A stretch of DNA of 64,000 nucleotides from Brachybacterium fresconis (GCF_017876515.1 NZ_JAGIOC010000001.1:1550001-1614000); one strand, 5' to 3'; positions 1 through 12,304 are shown, counted from the stretch's first letter. The notes: generated by a model not told the origin, from the sequence alone. A program made the numbers and translations.

Positions 1-538
1 CGACGGTGTCCGGGGCATCGCGGTGCACGGCCAGCAGGGTGAAGGCGCCCTCCAGCTGGGAGGCGGTGCGACGCATCGCCTCGGTGAGGTCGCCGGCGGA
101 CTCCATCTCGCGGGCGATCAGGTGCGCGGCGGCCTCGGAGTCCGTCTCTGAGGTGAAGGAGCGGCCGTCCTTCTCGAGCTCGGCGCGCAGGGTCGCGAAG
201 TTCTCGATGATGCCGTTGTGGACCACGGCGAGCTCGCCGTCGCGGCCGCCGACGTGGGGATGGGCGTTGATGTCGGTCGGGCCCCCGTGGGTGGCCCAGC
301 GGGTGTGGGCGATGGAGACCTGTCCGGTGGTCTCCGGCGCGCCGTCGAGGGCGTCGCGGAGGTTGACGAGCTTCCCGGCGCGCTTGGTCACGCGCACGCC
401 GTCGTCGTCGAGCACGGCGACGCCTGCGGAGTCGTAGCCGCGGTACTCGAGGCGGGCGAGGCCCTGGAGGGCGACGTCCACGGGACGGGAGGAGGGGGCT
501 GCGGCCTGCGGGCCTGCGTATCCGACGATTCCACACAT
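1..538 (-). CDS. glmS: Glutamine-fructose-6-phosphate aminotransferase, N-terminal part (runs off the left edge)
   Basis: Makes glucosamine-6-phosphate from fructose-6-phosphate and glutamine, the entry step to UDP-GlcNAc and peptidoglycan; cytoplasmic. The protein begins MCGIVGYAG, so Cys2 is the glutaminase nucleophile left exposed after Met removal. TRWATHG and NAHPH, typical of the class II glutamine amidotransferase fold, follow. Only about 179 codons are inside the window; the family is about 600-620 residues, so the rest of the glutaminase domain and both sugar-isomerase domains lie beyond the edge. glmM, the next enzyme of the pathway, lies on the same strand about 1.8 kb upstream with coaA between them on the opposite strand. 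The start is fixed by the essential Cys2. Confidence 0.95.
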   Translation of the reverse strand, partial: MCGIVGYAGPQAAAPSSRPVDVALQGLARLEYRGYDSAGVAVLDDDGVRVTKRAGKLVNLRDALDGAPETTGQVSIAHTRWATHGGPTDINAHPHVGGRDGELAVVHNGIIENFATLRAELEKDGRSFTSETDSEAAAHLIAREMESAGDLTEAMRRTASQLEGAFTLLAVHRDAPDTV

Positions 539-659
539 GCCGATCACGCTAACGATCCCGGAGCTCTCGCGCCGCTTCCGAGCGGCCTCGGCAGGAGTCG
601 TTCCTCACCCTGACGGGGGTGCGTGCATGCGCCTGGCCGAACCTGCGCACGACCGGTCA

Positions 660-893
660 GATTCGCGCAGTGGCGATGAGTGGTCGGTTCGCCCGACGGA
701 GCGTGCCGGGCGGGGAGGCTCGGTTCGCCCGACGGAGCGGGCCGAGCGGGGTCGGTCGGTGCAGACGTCGTTCCGGTCGGGCGCGGGCGGTCCTCCCGTG
801 AGGCACGGTCGGTCGTCCCGTCGGGCGCGGGCGGTCGGCGCAGACGCCGCTCCCGTCGGGCGCGGGCGGGCCATCCCTTCGGGCGCCGGTCTC
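660..893. repeat. Degenerate GC-rich direct repeats between glmS and coaA
   Basis: The 402-base gap 539-940 between divergent glmS and coaA is largely filled by imperfect direct repeats. TCGGTTCGCCCGACGGAGCG occurs at about 684 and again at about 720 (period 36). CCCGTCGGGCGCGGGCGG occurs at about 817 and 852 (period 35), with a related copy near 773. The open frames here are repeat-derived, low-complexity Arg/Gly/Ser and are not credible genes. I see no clear promoter inside the repeats. Confidence 0.7.
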
Positions 894-940
894 ATCTCAC
901 AGCGTGGTGGCCGGTTTCTCGGCCCGGAGCTGGAAGAATC

Positions 941-1903
941 ATGGCCATGAAGGCCGCTTCAGCGTCGAGCACCGTCACCCCGTTCGAGGAGATCCCGCGG
1001 GATGACTGGGCACGCCTGTCCAATCAGACCCCTCTGCCGTTGTCCGAGGACGACATCGCCAAGCTGCGAGGCCTGGGCGACCGCCTGGACCTGCGAGAGG
1101 TCGACGCCGTCTACCGGCCGATCTCCCGTCTGCTGAACATTCAGGTCGCGGCGGCGCAGGCGCTGCGCCGGGACCGCGAGGGCTTCCTGGACCATCATCA
1201 GCACCGCACCCCGTACATCATCGGCGTGGCGGGTTCGGTCGCGGTCGGCAAGTCGACCACGGCCCGTCTGCTGCGCGAGCTGATGGCGCGCTGGCCGGAG
1301 ACGCCGCAGGTCCAGCTGGTGACGACCGACGGCTTCCTGCTGCCCAACGCCGAGCTCGAGAGGCGCGGCATCATGCATCGCAAGGGCTTTCCCGAGAGCT
1401 ACGACCGACGCGGCCTGCTGCGCTTCGTCGCCGACGTGAAGTCGGGGCAGGAACGGGTCGAAGCCCCGGTGTATTCCCATCTGTCCTACGACATCCTCGA
1501 GAACGAGCGGGTCGTGGTCGAGCAGCCCGACGTGCTGATCCTGGAGGGTCTGAACGTGCTGCAGCCGGCCCGGCCGCGCCGCGACGGGCGCCTGGGGATG
1601 GCGGTCTCGGACTTCTTCGACTTCTCGGTGTACGTCGACGCCCGCGTCGAGGACGTCCGGCGCTGGTACGTCGACCGTTTCCTGCAGCTGCGCCGCACCG
1701 CGTTCTCCGACCCGCGCTCCTACTTCCGGCGCTATGCGGACCTCAGCGATGACGAGGCCGTGCAGACGGCGGAGCGGATCTGGCGCACCATCAACGGGCC
1801 GAACCTCACCGAGAACGTGCTGCCCACGCGCGGCCGCGCAGACCTCGTGCTGCGCAAGGACGGCCGACACCGCGTGCATTCGGTGCTGCTGCGCAAAGTC
1901 TGA
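941..1903 (+). CDS. coaA: Type I pantothenate kinase
   Basis: Phosphorylates pantothenate with ATP, the first and usually rate-limiting step of coenzyme A synthesis; cytoplasmic. 320 residues, the normal size for CoaA (about 310-320). The P-loop GSVAVGKST lies at residues 98-106 in the context [16 protein letters not shown], followed by the TTDGFLLPN and RKGFPESYD blocks characteristic of bacterial type I kinases, and later LEGLNVLQ. The ATG at 941 follows a purine-rich stretch (GGAGCTGGAAG); a second in-frame ATG at 947 is equally possible. It stands alone, divergent from glmS and convergent with glmM. Confidence 0.95.
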   Translation: MAMKAASASSTVTPFEEIPRDDWARLSNQTPLPLSEDDIAKLRGLGDRLDLREVDAVYRPISRLLNIQVAAAQALRRDREGFLDHHQHRTPYIIGVAGSVAVGKSTTARLLRELMARWPETPQVQLVTTDGFLLPNAELERRGIMHRKGFPESYDRRGLLRFVADVKSGQERVEAPVYSHLSYDILENERVVVEQPDVLILEGLNVLQPARPRRDGRLGMAVSDFFDFSVYVDARVEDVRRWYVDRFLQLRRTAFSDPRSYFRRYADLSDDEAVQTAERIWRTINGPNLTENVLPTRGRADLVLRKDGRHRVHSVLLRKV

Positions 1904-1995
1904 GCGGCCGCAGCCGTCACCGTCCGGCGAACCCGCCCGTGCCGGCGTTGCCGCCCGCCGACCCGGCCCGCTCCACTGAACCGGCCCCTCCCCAC

Positions 1996-2310
1996 TGAAC
2001 CAGCCCGCCCCCGGCCGAACTCTGCACAATCGTGGCCAAGATCGATCTTGGCACCATCAACGCAGAGCTCGGAAGAAGAGCCGGGGCAGCCAACCCGGAA
2101 ACCGGCCCCTCCCCACCGAACCGGCCCTTCTCGCCACCGAACCAGCCCGCCCCCGGCCGAACTCTGCACAATCGTTGCCAAGATCGATCTTGGCACCATC
2201 AACGCAGAGCTCGGCGCGGGAGTGGGCTCGGCGCGGGAGTGGGCTCGGCGCGGGAGTGGGGTCGGCGCGGGAGTGGGGTCGGCGCGGGGGTGAGCTCGGC
2301 GCTGGGGAGG
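1996..2310. repeat. Duplicated palindromic unit followed by a tandem-repeat array
   Basis: In the 450-base gap 1904-2353 between convergent coaA and glmM, a block of about 75 bases is present twice, at about 1996-2073 and 2140-2213. Each copy contains the perfect 18-base palindrome GCCAAGATCGATCTTGGC (about 2037-2054 and 2178-2195). This is enclosed by outer arms GAACTCTGC and GCAGAGCTC that can pair with one G.U wobble. Directly after the second outer arm a tandem array with unit CTCGGCGCGGGAGTGGG (17 bases) starts and decays over about five copies to roughly 2310. Single-copy flanks also repeat (GAACCGGCCCCTCCCCAC). It could act as a bidirectional terminator or be a small palindromic mobile repeat; neither is proven. 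Confidence 0.8.
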
Positions 2311-2353
2311 GCCCGGCACTCGGGGTGGGGTCGGCGCGGCGGGTGGGGTGGGG

Positions 2354-3700
2354 TCAGAGGGCGACGCGGTCCCGGACGATGGTGGCGAGGCGTTCGGCGA
2401 CCGAGCCGGCCACCTCGTCGGAGGGAGCCTCGACCATGACGCGGACGACGGGCTCGGTGCCGGAGGGGCGCAGCAGGACCCGGCCGGTCTCCCCCAGTTC
2501 CGCCTCCGCCGCGGCGACGGCGTCGAGCACGCCGCGGTCGATGGTGGCGCGGGCCTTGTCGACGTTCTTGACGTTGATCAGCGCCTGCGGGAGGCGGGTC
2601 ATGACGTCGGCCAGCTCGCGGGCGGTGCGGCCGGTCTCCGCCATGCGCTGGAGCAGGTGCAGGGCGGTCAGCTCGCCGTCGCCGGTGGTAGCGTGCTCGG
2701 CGATGATGACGTGGCCGGACTGCTCGCCGCCGATGGAGTAGTCGCCGAGGGTCATCTCCTCGAGCACGTAGCGGTCCCCGACCGCCGTCTGGCCCAGCAT
2801 GATCCCGTGCTCGCGCATGGCGAGCTTCAGGCCGAGGTTGCTCATGACGGTGACCACGAGGGTGTCGTCGTGCAGGCGGCCCTTCTCCTTGAGGTCGAGG
2901 GCGAGGATGCCCATGATCTGGTCGCCGTCGATGATCTTGCCGTCCGCGTCGACCGCGAGGCAGCGGTCGGCGTCGCCGTCGAAGGCGACCCCGATGTCGG
3001 CTCCGTGCTCGCGCACCGCAGCCTGCAGCGGGCCGAGATGGGTGGAGCCGACGCCGTCGTTGATCAGGCCGCCGTTGGCGTGGTCACCGATCACGTGGAC
3101 GGTGGCGCCGGCGCGGCGCAGCGCCTGGGGCCCGGTCTCGGAGGCCGCGCCGTTCGCGCAGTCGGCGACCACGCTGAGCCCCTCCAGAGAACGATCCAGG
3201 GTCGCGACGAGGTGCTCGACGTAGGCGTCGACCGCGCCCTCGTACCGGGTGATGGTGCCGACGTCGGCCCCTTCGGGTCGGTCCCACTCCTCGCCGAGCC
3301 GCGCCTCGATCGCATCCTCGACCTCGTCGGGCAGCTTGGTGCCGCCGCGGGCGAAGAACTTGATGCCGTTGTCGGGCGCGGGGTTGTGGGAGGCGGAGAT
3401 CATCACGCCGAGGTCCGCGCTGGTGGACTGGACCAGGTGGGCCAGACCCGGGGTGGGCAGCACCTCGGCGTCGAGCACGTCGACCCCGGCGGAGGCGAGG
3501 CCCGCGCAGACGGCGGCGGAGAGGAAGTGCCCCGAGGGGCGGGTGTCCCGGGCCACGATGGCGCGCGGCCGACTGCCGCCGAAAGCACCCAGCGTGCCCA
3601 GGACGTGGGCCGCTCCCACGGAGAGCTCGACCGCGAGCTCCGCGGTGATGTCGCCGTTGGCGCGTCCGCGCACTCCGTCGGTTCCGAACAGTCGTGCCAC
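2354..3700 (-). CDS. glmM: Phosphoglucosamine mutase
   Basis: Interconverts glucosamine-6-phosphate and glucosamine-1-phosphate for UDP-GlcNAc synthesis; cytoplasmic. 448 residues, as usual for GlmM. The N-terminus [12 protein letters not shown] is the family signature. The active-site phosphoserine is Ser104 in ISASHNP, the metal loop is DGDADR, and the sugar-binding GGEQSGH and phosphate-binding RPSGTEP motifs are all visible. The start is GTG at 3700, chosen because GAGGAGATCCCT precedes it at good spacing and the protein begins at the conserved motif; a longer in-frame extension exists but is not conserved-looking. In many actinobacteria glmM follows rplM-rpsI directly; here about 7 kb of unrelated genes intervene. 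Confidence 0.96.
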   Translation of the reverse strand: MARLFGTDGVRGRANGDITAELAVELSVGAAHVLGTLGAFGGSRPRAIVARDTRPSGHFLSAAVCAGLASAGVDVLDAEVLPTPGLAHLVQSTSADLGVMISASHNPAPDNGIKFFARGGTKLPDEVEDAIEARLGEEWDRPEGADVGTITRYEGAVDAYVEHLVATLDRSLEGLSVVADCANGAASETGPQALRRAGATVHVIGDHANGGLINDGVGSTHLGPLQAAVREHGADIGVAFDGDADRCLAVDADGKIIDGDQIMGILALDLKEKGRLHDDTLVVTVMSNLGLKLAMREHGIMLGQTAVGDRYVLEEMTLGDYSIGGEQSGHVIIAEHATTGDGELTALHLLQRMAETGRTARELADVMTRLPQALINVKNVDKARATIDRGVLDAVAAAEAELGETGRVLLRPSGTEPVVRVMVEAPSDEVAGSVAERLATIVRDRVAL

Positions 3701-3832
3701 AGGGATCTCCTCATGAGGACGGGGGTGTCGTCGTCCGGGCGGGGCCGCCGCACGGCGGGGCCCGGGCCGGACGTCCGCTGTGAGACTACCCGCTGCCCCG
3801 GCCCCCACTCGTCATCGATCCGCTCGCGACGT

Positions 3833-3838
3833 TACTTT
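3833..3838 (+). promoter_or_regulatory. Candidate -10 hexamer just upstream of the SNF2 helicase start
   Basis: TACTTT ends 7 bases before the ATG at 3846, the spacing expected for a leaderless or near-leaderless actinobacterial transcript. The GGGAGG between it and the ATG is too close to be an ideal Shine-Dalgarno site. No good -35 was found. Confidence 0.3.
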
Positions 3839-3845
3839 GGGAGGT

Positions 3846-7163
<3,318 letters not shown>

Positions 7164-7180
7164 TCGCTCGGATGCCGTGC

Positions 7181-7204
7181 GGAGCGGCTTCTCCGATCCG
7201 CTCC
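7181..7204. terminator. Hairpin between the SNF2 helicase and the CoA-transferase genes
   Basis: GGAGCGG at 7181-7187 pairs perfectly with CCGCTCC at 7198-7204 around a 10-base loop, 17 bases after the helicase stop, in a convergent gap. There is no T-run, as is usual in GC-rich actinobacteria. Confidence 0.45.
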
Positions 7205-7301
7205 ACCCAGCCGTGCTCTGCGCTTTTGTTGCCATAGGGCTGGGTGCGAACGGCATTGCAGATCTCGGAGTATGCGGACGGGGAAGAACCACCCGCCGCG
7301 G

Positions 7302-8615
7302 TCATCGGGTCCAGCCCACCGTCGCTGCGCCGTAGCCGCCGACGGGACGCTCGAGGGTGCGTCCCTCGATCCGCAGCGGCGGCGGCACCGCCTCCAGCGG
7401 TCCGTCGGCGGACATGACGCTCACCCGCGGCACCTCGAGCGCTTCGCGTCCGACGGCGGGCGGGGCGGCCCGTGCGTCCGGCGACGGCTCGGCCAGCAGC
7501 GTGCGGGCCGCGCCGAGCAGATTCACCCGGATCGTGGTCGCCCGGCCGCGGACGAGGCCGTCGAGGATGTGCCCGGCCATCCGGTGCCCGCTGGCATGGT
7601 CGAGGGCCTGCACGGGGAGGGCGCCGGGCCGCCCGTCGGTGCCGCAGCGCACCGCGATCCCCGTCGCGGCCTGGACGATCGAGTCGAAGCCCGCCCGTCC
7701 GCCCCAGGGCCCGTGCTCACCCCAGGCGGAGAGGGAGACGAGCACAGCCTGCGGGGCTGTCCGCTCGAGGTCCTCGGTGCCCAGACCGTGGGCGTCGAGG
7801 GCACCGGGACGATAGCCGTCCAGGATCACGTCGGCCTCGGCGGCGAGCTCCCGCAGCCGATCCGCGTCGCGCCGGAGGTCCAGCAGTGCCAAGCGCTTGC
7901 CCATCCCGGTGGAGAGGTGCTGGGCGAGGATCTCCGGACGGTGCGGAGGATCGATCCGGAGCACGTCCGCACCCAGGCAGGCGAGGAGCTGGGTGCAGGT
8001 GGGGCCGGCGATCACCCGGGTCAGATCGAGCACTCGCACCCCGGTCAGCGGCAGCGTCGCGGGACGTCCCTCGACCGCGCCGGCGGGAGCCGCGATGGGC
8101 TCGTGAAGGCTGCTCAGCTCGGGCCTGCCCCGGCGGTCGTCGACGCTCGACCAGGGGTCCCCGGCGGTGGCGAGGTGGTGGGGATGACCCTGCCACTCGT
8201 GCTCGGCGCGGACCGCCACCGCGATCCCGCCGGCGGCCGCGATCCGGGTCTCGACCTCGGCGACCTCGCGGCGCCCGACCTCCCGCTCGAGACCGGCACG
8301 ATCGTCGATGCCGAGCACCTCGCGGATGATCGCCGCGTGATGGGGATAGTTGCCGTGCAGACGCACCCAGCCGTCACGACCTGCGACGAAACCGGAGAAC
8401 TCACCCCACGCCCGCGGGGCCCGGCCGTCGATGCGCAGATGCTCATGGGCGGCGAAGGACGCGGCCGTCAGCGCATCGGTGGTGTCGATGCGGATGTCCA
8501 GGCCGCGGGCCGCGGCGAGCTCGGCAGCGGCGTCGCGCACCCGGCGCACCTCGGTCCGGGCCAGGTGCTCCGTGTCGAGCGGCCCGCCCCACCAGCGCCG
8601 AGGGCCGTCCACCAT
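7302..8615 (-). CDS. CaiB/BaiF (family III) CoA-transferase
   Basis: Family III enzymes move CoA between carboxylic acids, via an aspartyl-CoA intermediate. 437 residues. The recognisable core begins near residue 187 (LTGVRVLDLTRVIAGP, then LACLGADVLRIDPP and DVILDGYRPGALD). Asp311 in GFDSIVQAATG is at the place of the catalytic Asp. The first 185 residues (WGEFSGFV.GRDGWVRLHGNYPHH) look like the C-terminal half of the family placed ahead of the N-terminal half, so the order is unusual, circularly permuted or duplicated. The substrate cannot be told. The start ATG at 8615 has only a weak G-rich site before it. It stands alone, convergent with the helicase and divergent from the oxidoreductase-sigma pair. 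Confidence 0.82.
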   Translation of the reverse strand: MVDGPRRWWGGPLDTEHLARTEVRRVRDAAAELAAARGLDIRIDTTDALTAASFAAHEHLRIDGRAPRAWGEFSGFVAGRDGWVRLHGNYPHHAAIIREVLGIDDRAGLEREVGRREVAEVETRIAAAGGIAVAVRAEHEWQGHPHHLATAGDPWSSVDDRRGRPELSSLHEPIAAPAGAVEGRPATLPLTGVRVLDLTRVIAGPTCTQLLACLGADVLRIDPPHRPEILAQHLSTGMGKRLALLDLRRDADRLRELAAEADVILDGYRPGALDAHGLGTEDLERTAPQAVLVSLSAWGEHGPWGGRAGFDSIVQAATGIAVRCGTDGRPGALPVQALDHASGHRMAGHILDGLVRGRATTIRVNLLGAARTLLAEPSPDARAAPPAVGREALEVPRVSVMSADGPLEAVPPPLRIEGRTLERPVGGYGAATVGWTR

Positions 8616-8692
8616 GCCCCCAGAGTAGTCCTCGCCGACCGCCGCGCCTCGGGTGGGTGGCCGCGGGCCATCGCCCTCCCCGCGCGGCGCGC

Positions 8693-8719
8693 TGTCACAC
8701 CTCCGCCGCCTGCGGTGTC
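8693..8719 (+). promoter_or_regulatory. ECF41-type promoter in front of the oxidoreductase gene
   Basis: TGTCACA at 8693-8699 is followed after exactly 16 bases by TGTC at 8716-8719. The published ECF41 consensus is TGTCACA-N16-CGTC, so only one base of eleven differs. It lies about 45 bases upstream of the oxidoreductase ATG and would drive that gene and the sigma gene behind it, giving autoregulation. Confidence 0.65.
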
Positions 8720-8764
8720 CCATGGGCAGACCCGTTCACGCAGGAAGACCCAGGAGTGAGACCC

Positions 8765-9979
8765 ATGACCCGCACCCTCGAAGCCGTCGTCATCGGAGGC
8801 GGCTACGCCGGCGTCGTCGCCGCGAACCGGCTGAGCACGTCCGACGAGCTGTCCGTCACCCTCATCAACCCCCGCCGTGATTTCGTCGAGCGGATCCGGC
8901 TGCACCAGCGGGCAACCGGCACGTACGGCGCGACGGTGCCGTACGCCGACGTGCTGGCGCCGAGCATCCGCCTCACCGTCGACTCCGTGACCAGGATCGA
9001 TGCCCCGTCCCGGAGCCTCGTGCTGGCCTCCGGTGCCGTCGCGCGCTACGACCACCTGGTCTATGCGGTCGGCAGCCATGCCGCGACGTCGGAGGTGCCC
9101 GGCACCGCGGAGCACACCATCGCGCTGAGCACTCTCGAGCAGGCCGACGACCTCCGGGACGCCCTGGCGGCCGTGCCGACCCGTGCACCGGTCACCGTCG
9201 TCGGCGGCGGGTCGACCGGGATCGAGGTCGCCGCCGAGCTCGCCGAGTCCGGCCGCCCGGTCACCCTGCTCGCCGGCGACCGGCTCGGGCCGTCCCTGCA
9301 CCCCGCGGCACGGGCCACGGTGGCGCGACAGCTGGGGCGGCTCGGTGCCACGGTCCTCGCCGGCGCGGGCGCCCGGGCGGCTGCCGTCGTCGACGGGGGC
9401 GTGCACCTCGCCGATGGCCGCGAGCTGCCGAGCGCCCTCACCGTCTGGACCGCGGGGTTCGGCGTCCCCGATCTGGCCCGTCGCAGCGGTCTGAGAACCG
9501 ATCCCCTCGGCCGCCTGGTCACCGACGAGACGCTGACCAGCCTCGACGACGAGCGGATCGTCGCCGCCGGGGACTGCGCCGCCCCCTCCGGGGTGCCCTA
9601 CCGGATGTGCTGCGCCGCTGCGCAGCCCCTCGGGGCGCAGGCTGCGGACACGGTGCTTCGGCGCGTGGCCGGCGACGCGCCGCGCGGCAGGTCCCTCGCG
9701 ATCCCCGGACAGTGCCTCAGCCTCGGTCGCAGGGCAGGCCTGCTCCAACTCGCGCGACGCGACGACACCGCGCTCCCCGTCCATCTCGGCGGCCGGCTCG
9801 GCGCCGGGCTCAAAGAAGCCGTCACCGCCGGGACCCTGGTGGGCCTGCGCACCATGTCGCGTCGGCCCGGCATCATCCCCGCCCTGGGCCTGCTGCAGGA
9901 TCCGCGCCGAGCCGGACGCCTCGCCGCAGCCTCCCCCGATCTCGCCCCTGTCCAGGACCGCCCCGCGCTGGCAGACTGA
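8765..9979 (+). CDS. FAD-dependent pyridine nucleotide-disulfide family oxidoreductase, NDH-2-like
   Basis: Two-Rossmann flavoprotein, probably an NAD(P)H dehydrogenase; no membrane anchor is seen. 404 residues. The N-terminal FAD site is VVIGGGYAGVVAANRL (residues about 8-23). The second dinucleotide site VVGGGSTGIEVAAELAESG lies near 143-161, then VWTAGFG and VAAGDCA, the FAD-contacting motif of the class. There is no CxxxxC redox pair. AGGAG precedes the ATG with good spacing. The sigma gene starts 22 bases downstream, so the two form an operon. ECF41 sigma factors are typically encoded beside an oxidoreductase, decarboxylase-like or epimerase gene, and this gene fits that role as the sigma factor's target. 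Confidence 0.88.
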   Translation: MTRTLEAVVIGGGYAGVVAANRLSTSDELSVTLINPRRDFVERIRLHQRATGTYGATVPYADVLAPSIRLTVDSVTRIDAPSRSLVLASGAVARYDHLVYAVGSHAATSEVPGTAEHTIALSTLEQADDLRDALAAVPTRAPVTVVGGGSTGIEVAAELAESGRPVTLLAGDRLGPSLHPAARATVARQLGRLGATVLAGAGARAAAVVDGGVHLADGRELPSALTVWTAGFGVPDLARRSGLRTDPLGRLVTDETLTSLDDERIVAAGDCAAPSGVPYRMCCAAAQPLGAQAADTVLRRVAGDAPRGRSLAIPGQCLSLGRRAGLLQLARRDDTALPVHLGGRLGAGLKEAVTAGTLVGLRTMSRRPGIIPALGLLQDPRRAGRLAAASPDLAPVQDRPALAD

Positions 9980-10001
9980 GCACCCTCCTGAGAGGTCGAT
10001 C

Positions 10002-10898
10002 ATGCCCGATGCCATGCCCCGGTCCGCGACCGACGCCTTCGTCACCCACCGGAACCTGCTGTTCACCGTCGCCTACGAGATCCTGGGCTCCGCGGCCGAC
10101 GCCGAGGACGTGCTGCAGGAGAGCTGGCTGCGGTGGGCGGAGGTGGACCTCGACGAGGTCCGCGAGCCCCGCGCCTACCTGGTGCGGATCGCGACCCGTC
10201 AGGCCCTGAACCGGCTGCGGAGCCTCGAGCGGCGCAAGGAGGACTATGTGGGGCAGTGGTTGCCGGAGCCGCTGCTGACCGCGCCCGACATCGCGGAGGA
10301 CGTGGTGCTCGCGGACAGCGTCTCCATGGCGCTGATGGTGGTGCTCGAATCGCTCGCACCCACCGAGCGCGCGGTGTTCGTGCTGCGGGAGACGTTCGGC
10401 TTCTCGCACCCCGAGATCGCCGAGGCCGTGGACCGCTCCCCCGCCGCGGTGCGGCAGATCGCCCATCGTGCCCGGGAGCACGTCGCGGCGCGCCGCCTGC
10501 ACCACCGCACGGACGCCGCGGAGGCACGTCGCACGCTCGACGCCTTCACCCGCTCGATCGAGACCGGTGACGTGCAGGCACTGATGGACGTGCTGGCACC
10601 GGACGTCGTGGTGCTGGCGGACGGCGGCGGCATCAAGCAGGCCGTGCCCAATGCGGTGCGCGGGGCCGACAGGGTCGCCCGCCTGTTCCTGGGCGGGATG
10701 AGCAAGGCGCCCGGGACCCTCACGGCACGACCGACCGCCGTCAACGGCCACCCGGCCCTGGCCATCGACCTCGACGGCGAGCTGGACGGCGTCTTCAGCG
10801 CACAGATCCGGGACGGGCGCATCGCCGAGATCTACTACGTCCGCAACCCGGAGAAGCTCTCCCGCCTCTCCTCCGCGACGGTGCTCACGGCGCGGTGA
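10002..10898 (+). CDS. sigJ: ECF41-family RNA polymerase sigma factor with SnoaL-like C-terminal domain (SigJ type)
   Basis: Extracytoplasmic-function sigma factor whose own C-terminal domain, rather than a separate anti-sigma factor, modulates activity. 298 residues: sigma region 2 at about 10-80 (DAEDVLQESWLRW), region 4 at about 108-165 (LRETFGFSHPEIAEAV), and a SnoaL-like domain at about 175-285. All three marks described for ECF41 are present: WLPEP at 86-90, DGGG-I-K at 207-212 and NPEKL at 282-286. The ATG at 10002 follows GAGAGG. It is cotranscribed with the oxidoreductase. A motif matching the ECF41 promoter consensus lies in front of the pair, so self-activation is likely. The symbol sigJ follows mycobacterial usage; the signal it senses is unknown. 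Confidence 0.92.
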   Translation: MPDAMPRSATDAFVTHRNLLFTVAYEILGSAADAEDVLQESWLRWAEVDLDEVREPRAYLVRIATRQALNRLRSLERRKEDYVGQWLPEPLLTAPDIAEDVVLADSVSMALMVVLESLAPTERAVFVLRETFGFSHPEIAEAVDRSPAAVRQIAHRAREHVAARRLHHRTDAAEARRTLDAFTRSIETGDVQALMDVLAPDVVVLADGGGIKQAVPNAVRGADRVARLFLGGMSKAPGTLTARPTAVNGHPALAIDLDGELDGVFSAQIRDGRIAEIYYVRNPEKLSRLSSATVLTAR

Positions 10899-10992
10899 GC
10901 CCGCGAGCGCGGCATCACGGGGCGCACGATCACGGGCGCTGGATCAGACGCGTGGGATCGCGGGCGCGGGCCCGGGACGGCAGCTCAGGACG

Positions 10993-11062
10993 ACGAACGG
11001 CCCCGACCGGTGCAGGTCGAGGGCCGTTCGTGCAACGTGCTCGGTGCGGAGCGATGCTCCGC
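10993..11062. terminator. Two hairpins between convergent sigma and rpsI genes
   Basis: ACGAACGGCCC (10993-11003) pairs perfectly with GGGCCGTTCGT (11021-11031). A second hairpin, GCGGAGC/GCTCCGC around a GAT loop (11046-11062), sits 7 bases beyond the rpsI stop. Together they can end both transcripts. Confidence 0.75.
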
Positions 11063-11068
11063 GCCCGA

Positions 11069-11578
11069 TCAGCGCTTGGAGTACTGCGGCGCCTTGCGGG
11101 CCTTCTTCAGACCCGCCTTCTTGCGCTCGATGATGCGCGCATCGCGCTTGAGGAAGCCGGCCTTCTTGAGCGTCGGGCGGTTGTTGTCCCGATCGATCTC
11201 GTTCAGGGCGCGGGCGACGCCGAGGCGCACGGCACCGGCCTGGCCGGACGGGCCGCCGCCGCTGATGCGGACGACGACGTCGAAACGGCCCTTGAGGTCG
11301 AGGACCGTGAACGGGTCGTTGACCTCCTGCTGGTGCAGCTTGTTCGGGAAGTAGTCCTCGAGGCTGCGCTCGTTGATGGTCCACTGGCCGGAGCCGGGGA
11401 TCAGACGCACGCGGGCGACGGCCTGCTTGCGACGGCCGGTGCCGTAGCCCGGTGCGGTCGCCGACTGGCCGGCGCCGACGGCGGCTTCGCCGGTGGACTC
11501 GGTGGTGAAGTTGGACGGGACGTTCTCGTCCGTCTCATCGGTCGTGGGCTCGAGGGTCTCGGGGGTGGTCTCAGTCAC
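11069..11578 (-). CDS. rpsI: 30S ribosomal protein S9
   Basis: Small-subunit protein whose C-terminal tail reaches the P-site tRNA. 169 residues. The conserved body starts near residue 48 ([14 protein letters not shown]) and ends RKAPQYSKR, the tRNA-contacting tail. The first 45 residues form an acidic, Thr/Glu-rich extension absent from the roughly 130-residue E. coli protein but common in actinobacteria. The start is GTG at 11578 with AAGGAGAACC before it. It follows rplM by 51 bases on the same strand, the universally conserved L13-S9 pair. Confidence 0.97.
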   Translation of the reverse strand: MTETTPETLEPTTDETDENVPSNFTTESTGEAAVGAGQSATAPGYGTGRRKQAVARVRLIPGSGQWTINERSLEDYFPNKLHQQEVNDPFTVLDLKGRFDVVVRISGGGPSGQAGAVRLGVARALNEIDRDNNRPTLKKAGFLKRDARIIERKKAGLKKARKAPQYSKR

Positions 11579-11629
11579 GGTTCTCCTTGGTTCGTCCGTG
11601 CGGCAGGGCGGAGTGGCGGGACGCCCCGC

Positions 11630-12073
11630 TTACTGCGCCACCTGATCGATGGTGAAGGGGACGGGCTGCTGAGCGGAATGCGGGTGCTCGGAGCCCGAGT
11701 AGATCTTCAGCTTCTTGATCTGCTGATCAGCGAGCTTGTTCTTGGGGAGCATGCCACGGATGGCCTTCTCCACTGCACGCTCGGGATTCTTCTCGAGCAG
11801 CTCGGAGTAGGGGATGCCGCGGAGGCCGCCGGGGTAGCCGGAGTGGCGGTACGCCAGCTTGGCGTCCCGCTTCTTGCCGGTCAGCGCGACCTTGTCAGCG
11901 TTGATGATGATCACGAAGTCGCCTGCATCCACGTGGGGTGCGAAAACCGGCTTGTGCTTTCCCCTCAGGAGCTGTGCAGCCTGGGAAGCGAGCCGGCCGA
12001 GGACGACATCGTTTGCGTCAATGACGTACCAGGAACGCTCGACATCGCCGGGCTTCGGGGTGAACGTACGCAC
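11630..12073 (-). CDS. rplM: 50S ribosomal protein L13
   Basis: Early-assembly large-subunit protein. 147 residues, the normal length. It contains [32 protein letters not shown] and [21 protein letters not shown], all family blocks. The start is GTG at 12073 with AGAAGG five bases before it. It is first gene of the rplM-rpsI operon; a good sigma-A promoter lies about 235 bases upstream, leaving a long untranslated leader. Confidence 0.97.
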   Translation of the reverse strand: MRTFTPKPGDVERSWYVIDANDVVLGRLASQAAQLLRGKHKPVFAPHVDAGDFVIIINADKVALTGKKRDAKLAYRHSGYPGGLRGIPYSELLEKNPERAVEKAIRGMLPKNKLADQQIKKLKIYSGSEHPHSAQQPVPFTIDQVAQ

Positions 12074-12304
12074 TCGTGCCTTCTTCTCTCGTCATGGTGC
12101 CCGAGCAGCAGGATGCCGACCGGACACGGTTCGATGGACCGTGGGCACGCTTCCTTCGGGTAAAAGCATGGCCCTGTCGCTGCGCCCGTCCCGCTCCGCA
12201 CACGATGCGACGGCGGTCCTGGATGTGTGTGAGATGCCCTTTTCGCGCCGGGCGTGAGAAATCGGCTGCGGAGTCGGGCACACATCAAGGCACAACGACC
12301 CTCC
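12074..12304 (-). other. Long 5' leader of rplM
   Basis: There is no gene in the gap 12074-12457. From the candidate promoter the transcript would run through about 225 untranslated bases before the rplM GTG. Several GC-rich inverted segments are present, but I could not assign a known leader class. An L13 autogenous leader is known in Bacillota; homology here is not claimed. Confidence 0.4.

Noticed and set aside
660-893. CRISPR-like array
   Set aside because: The repeats are imperfect, with no unique spacers of constant size and no cas genes anywhere in the window.
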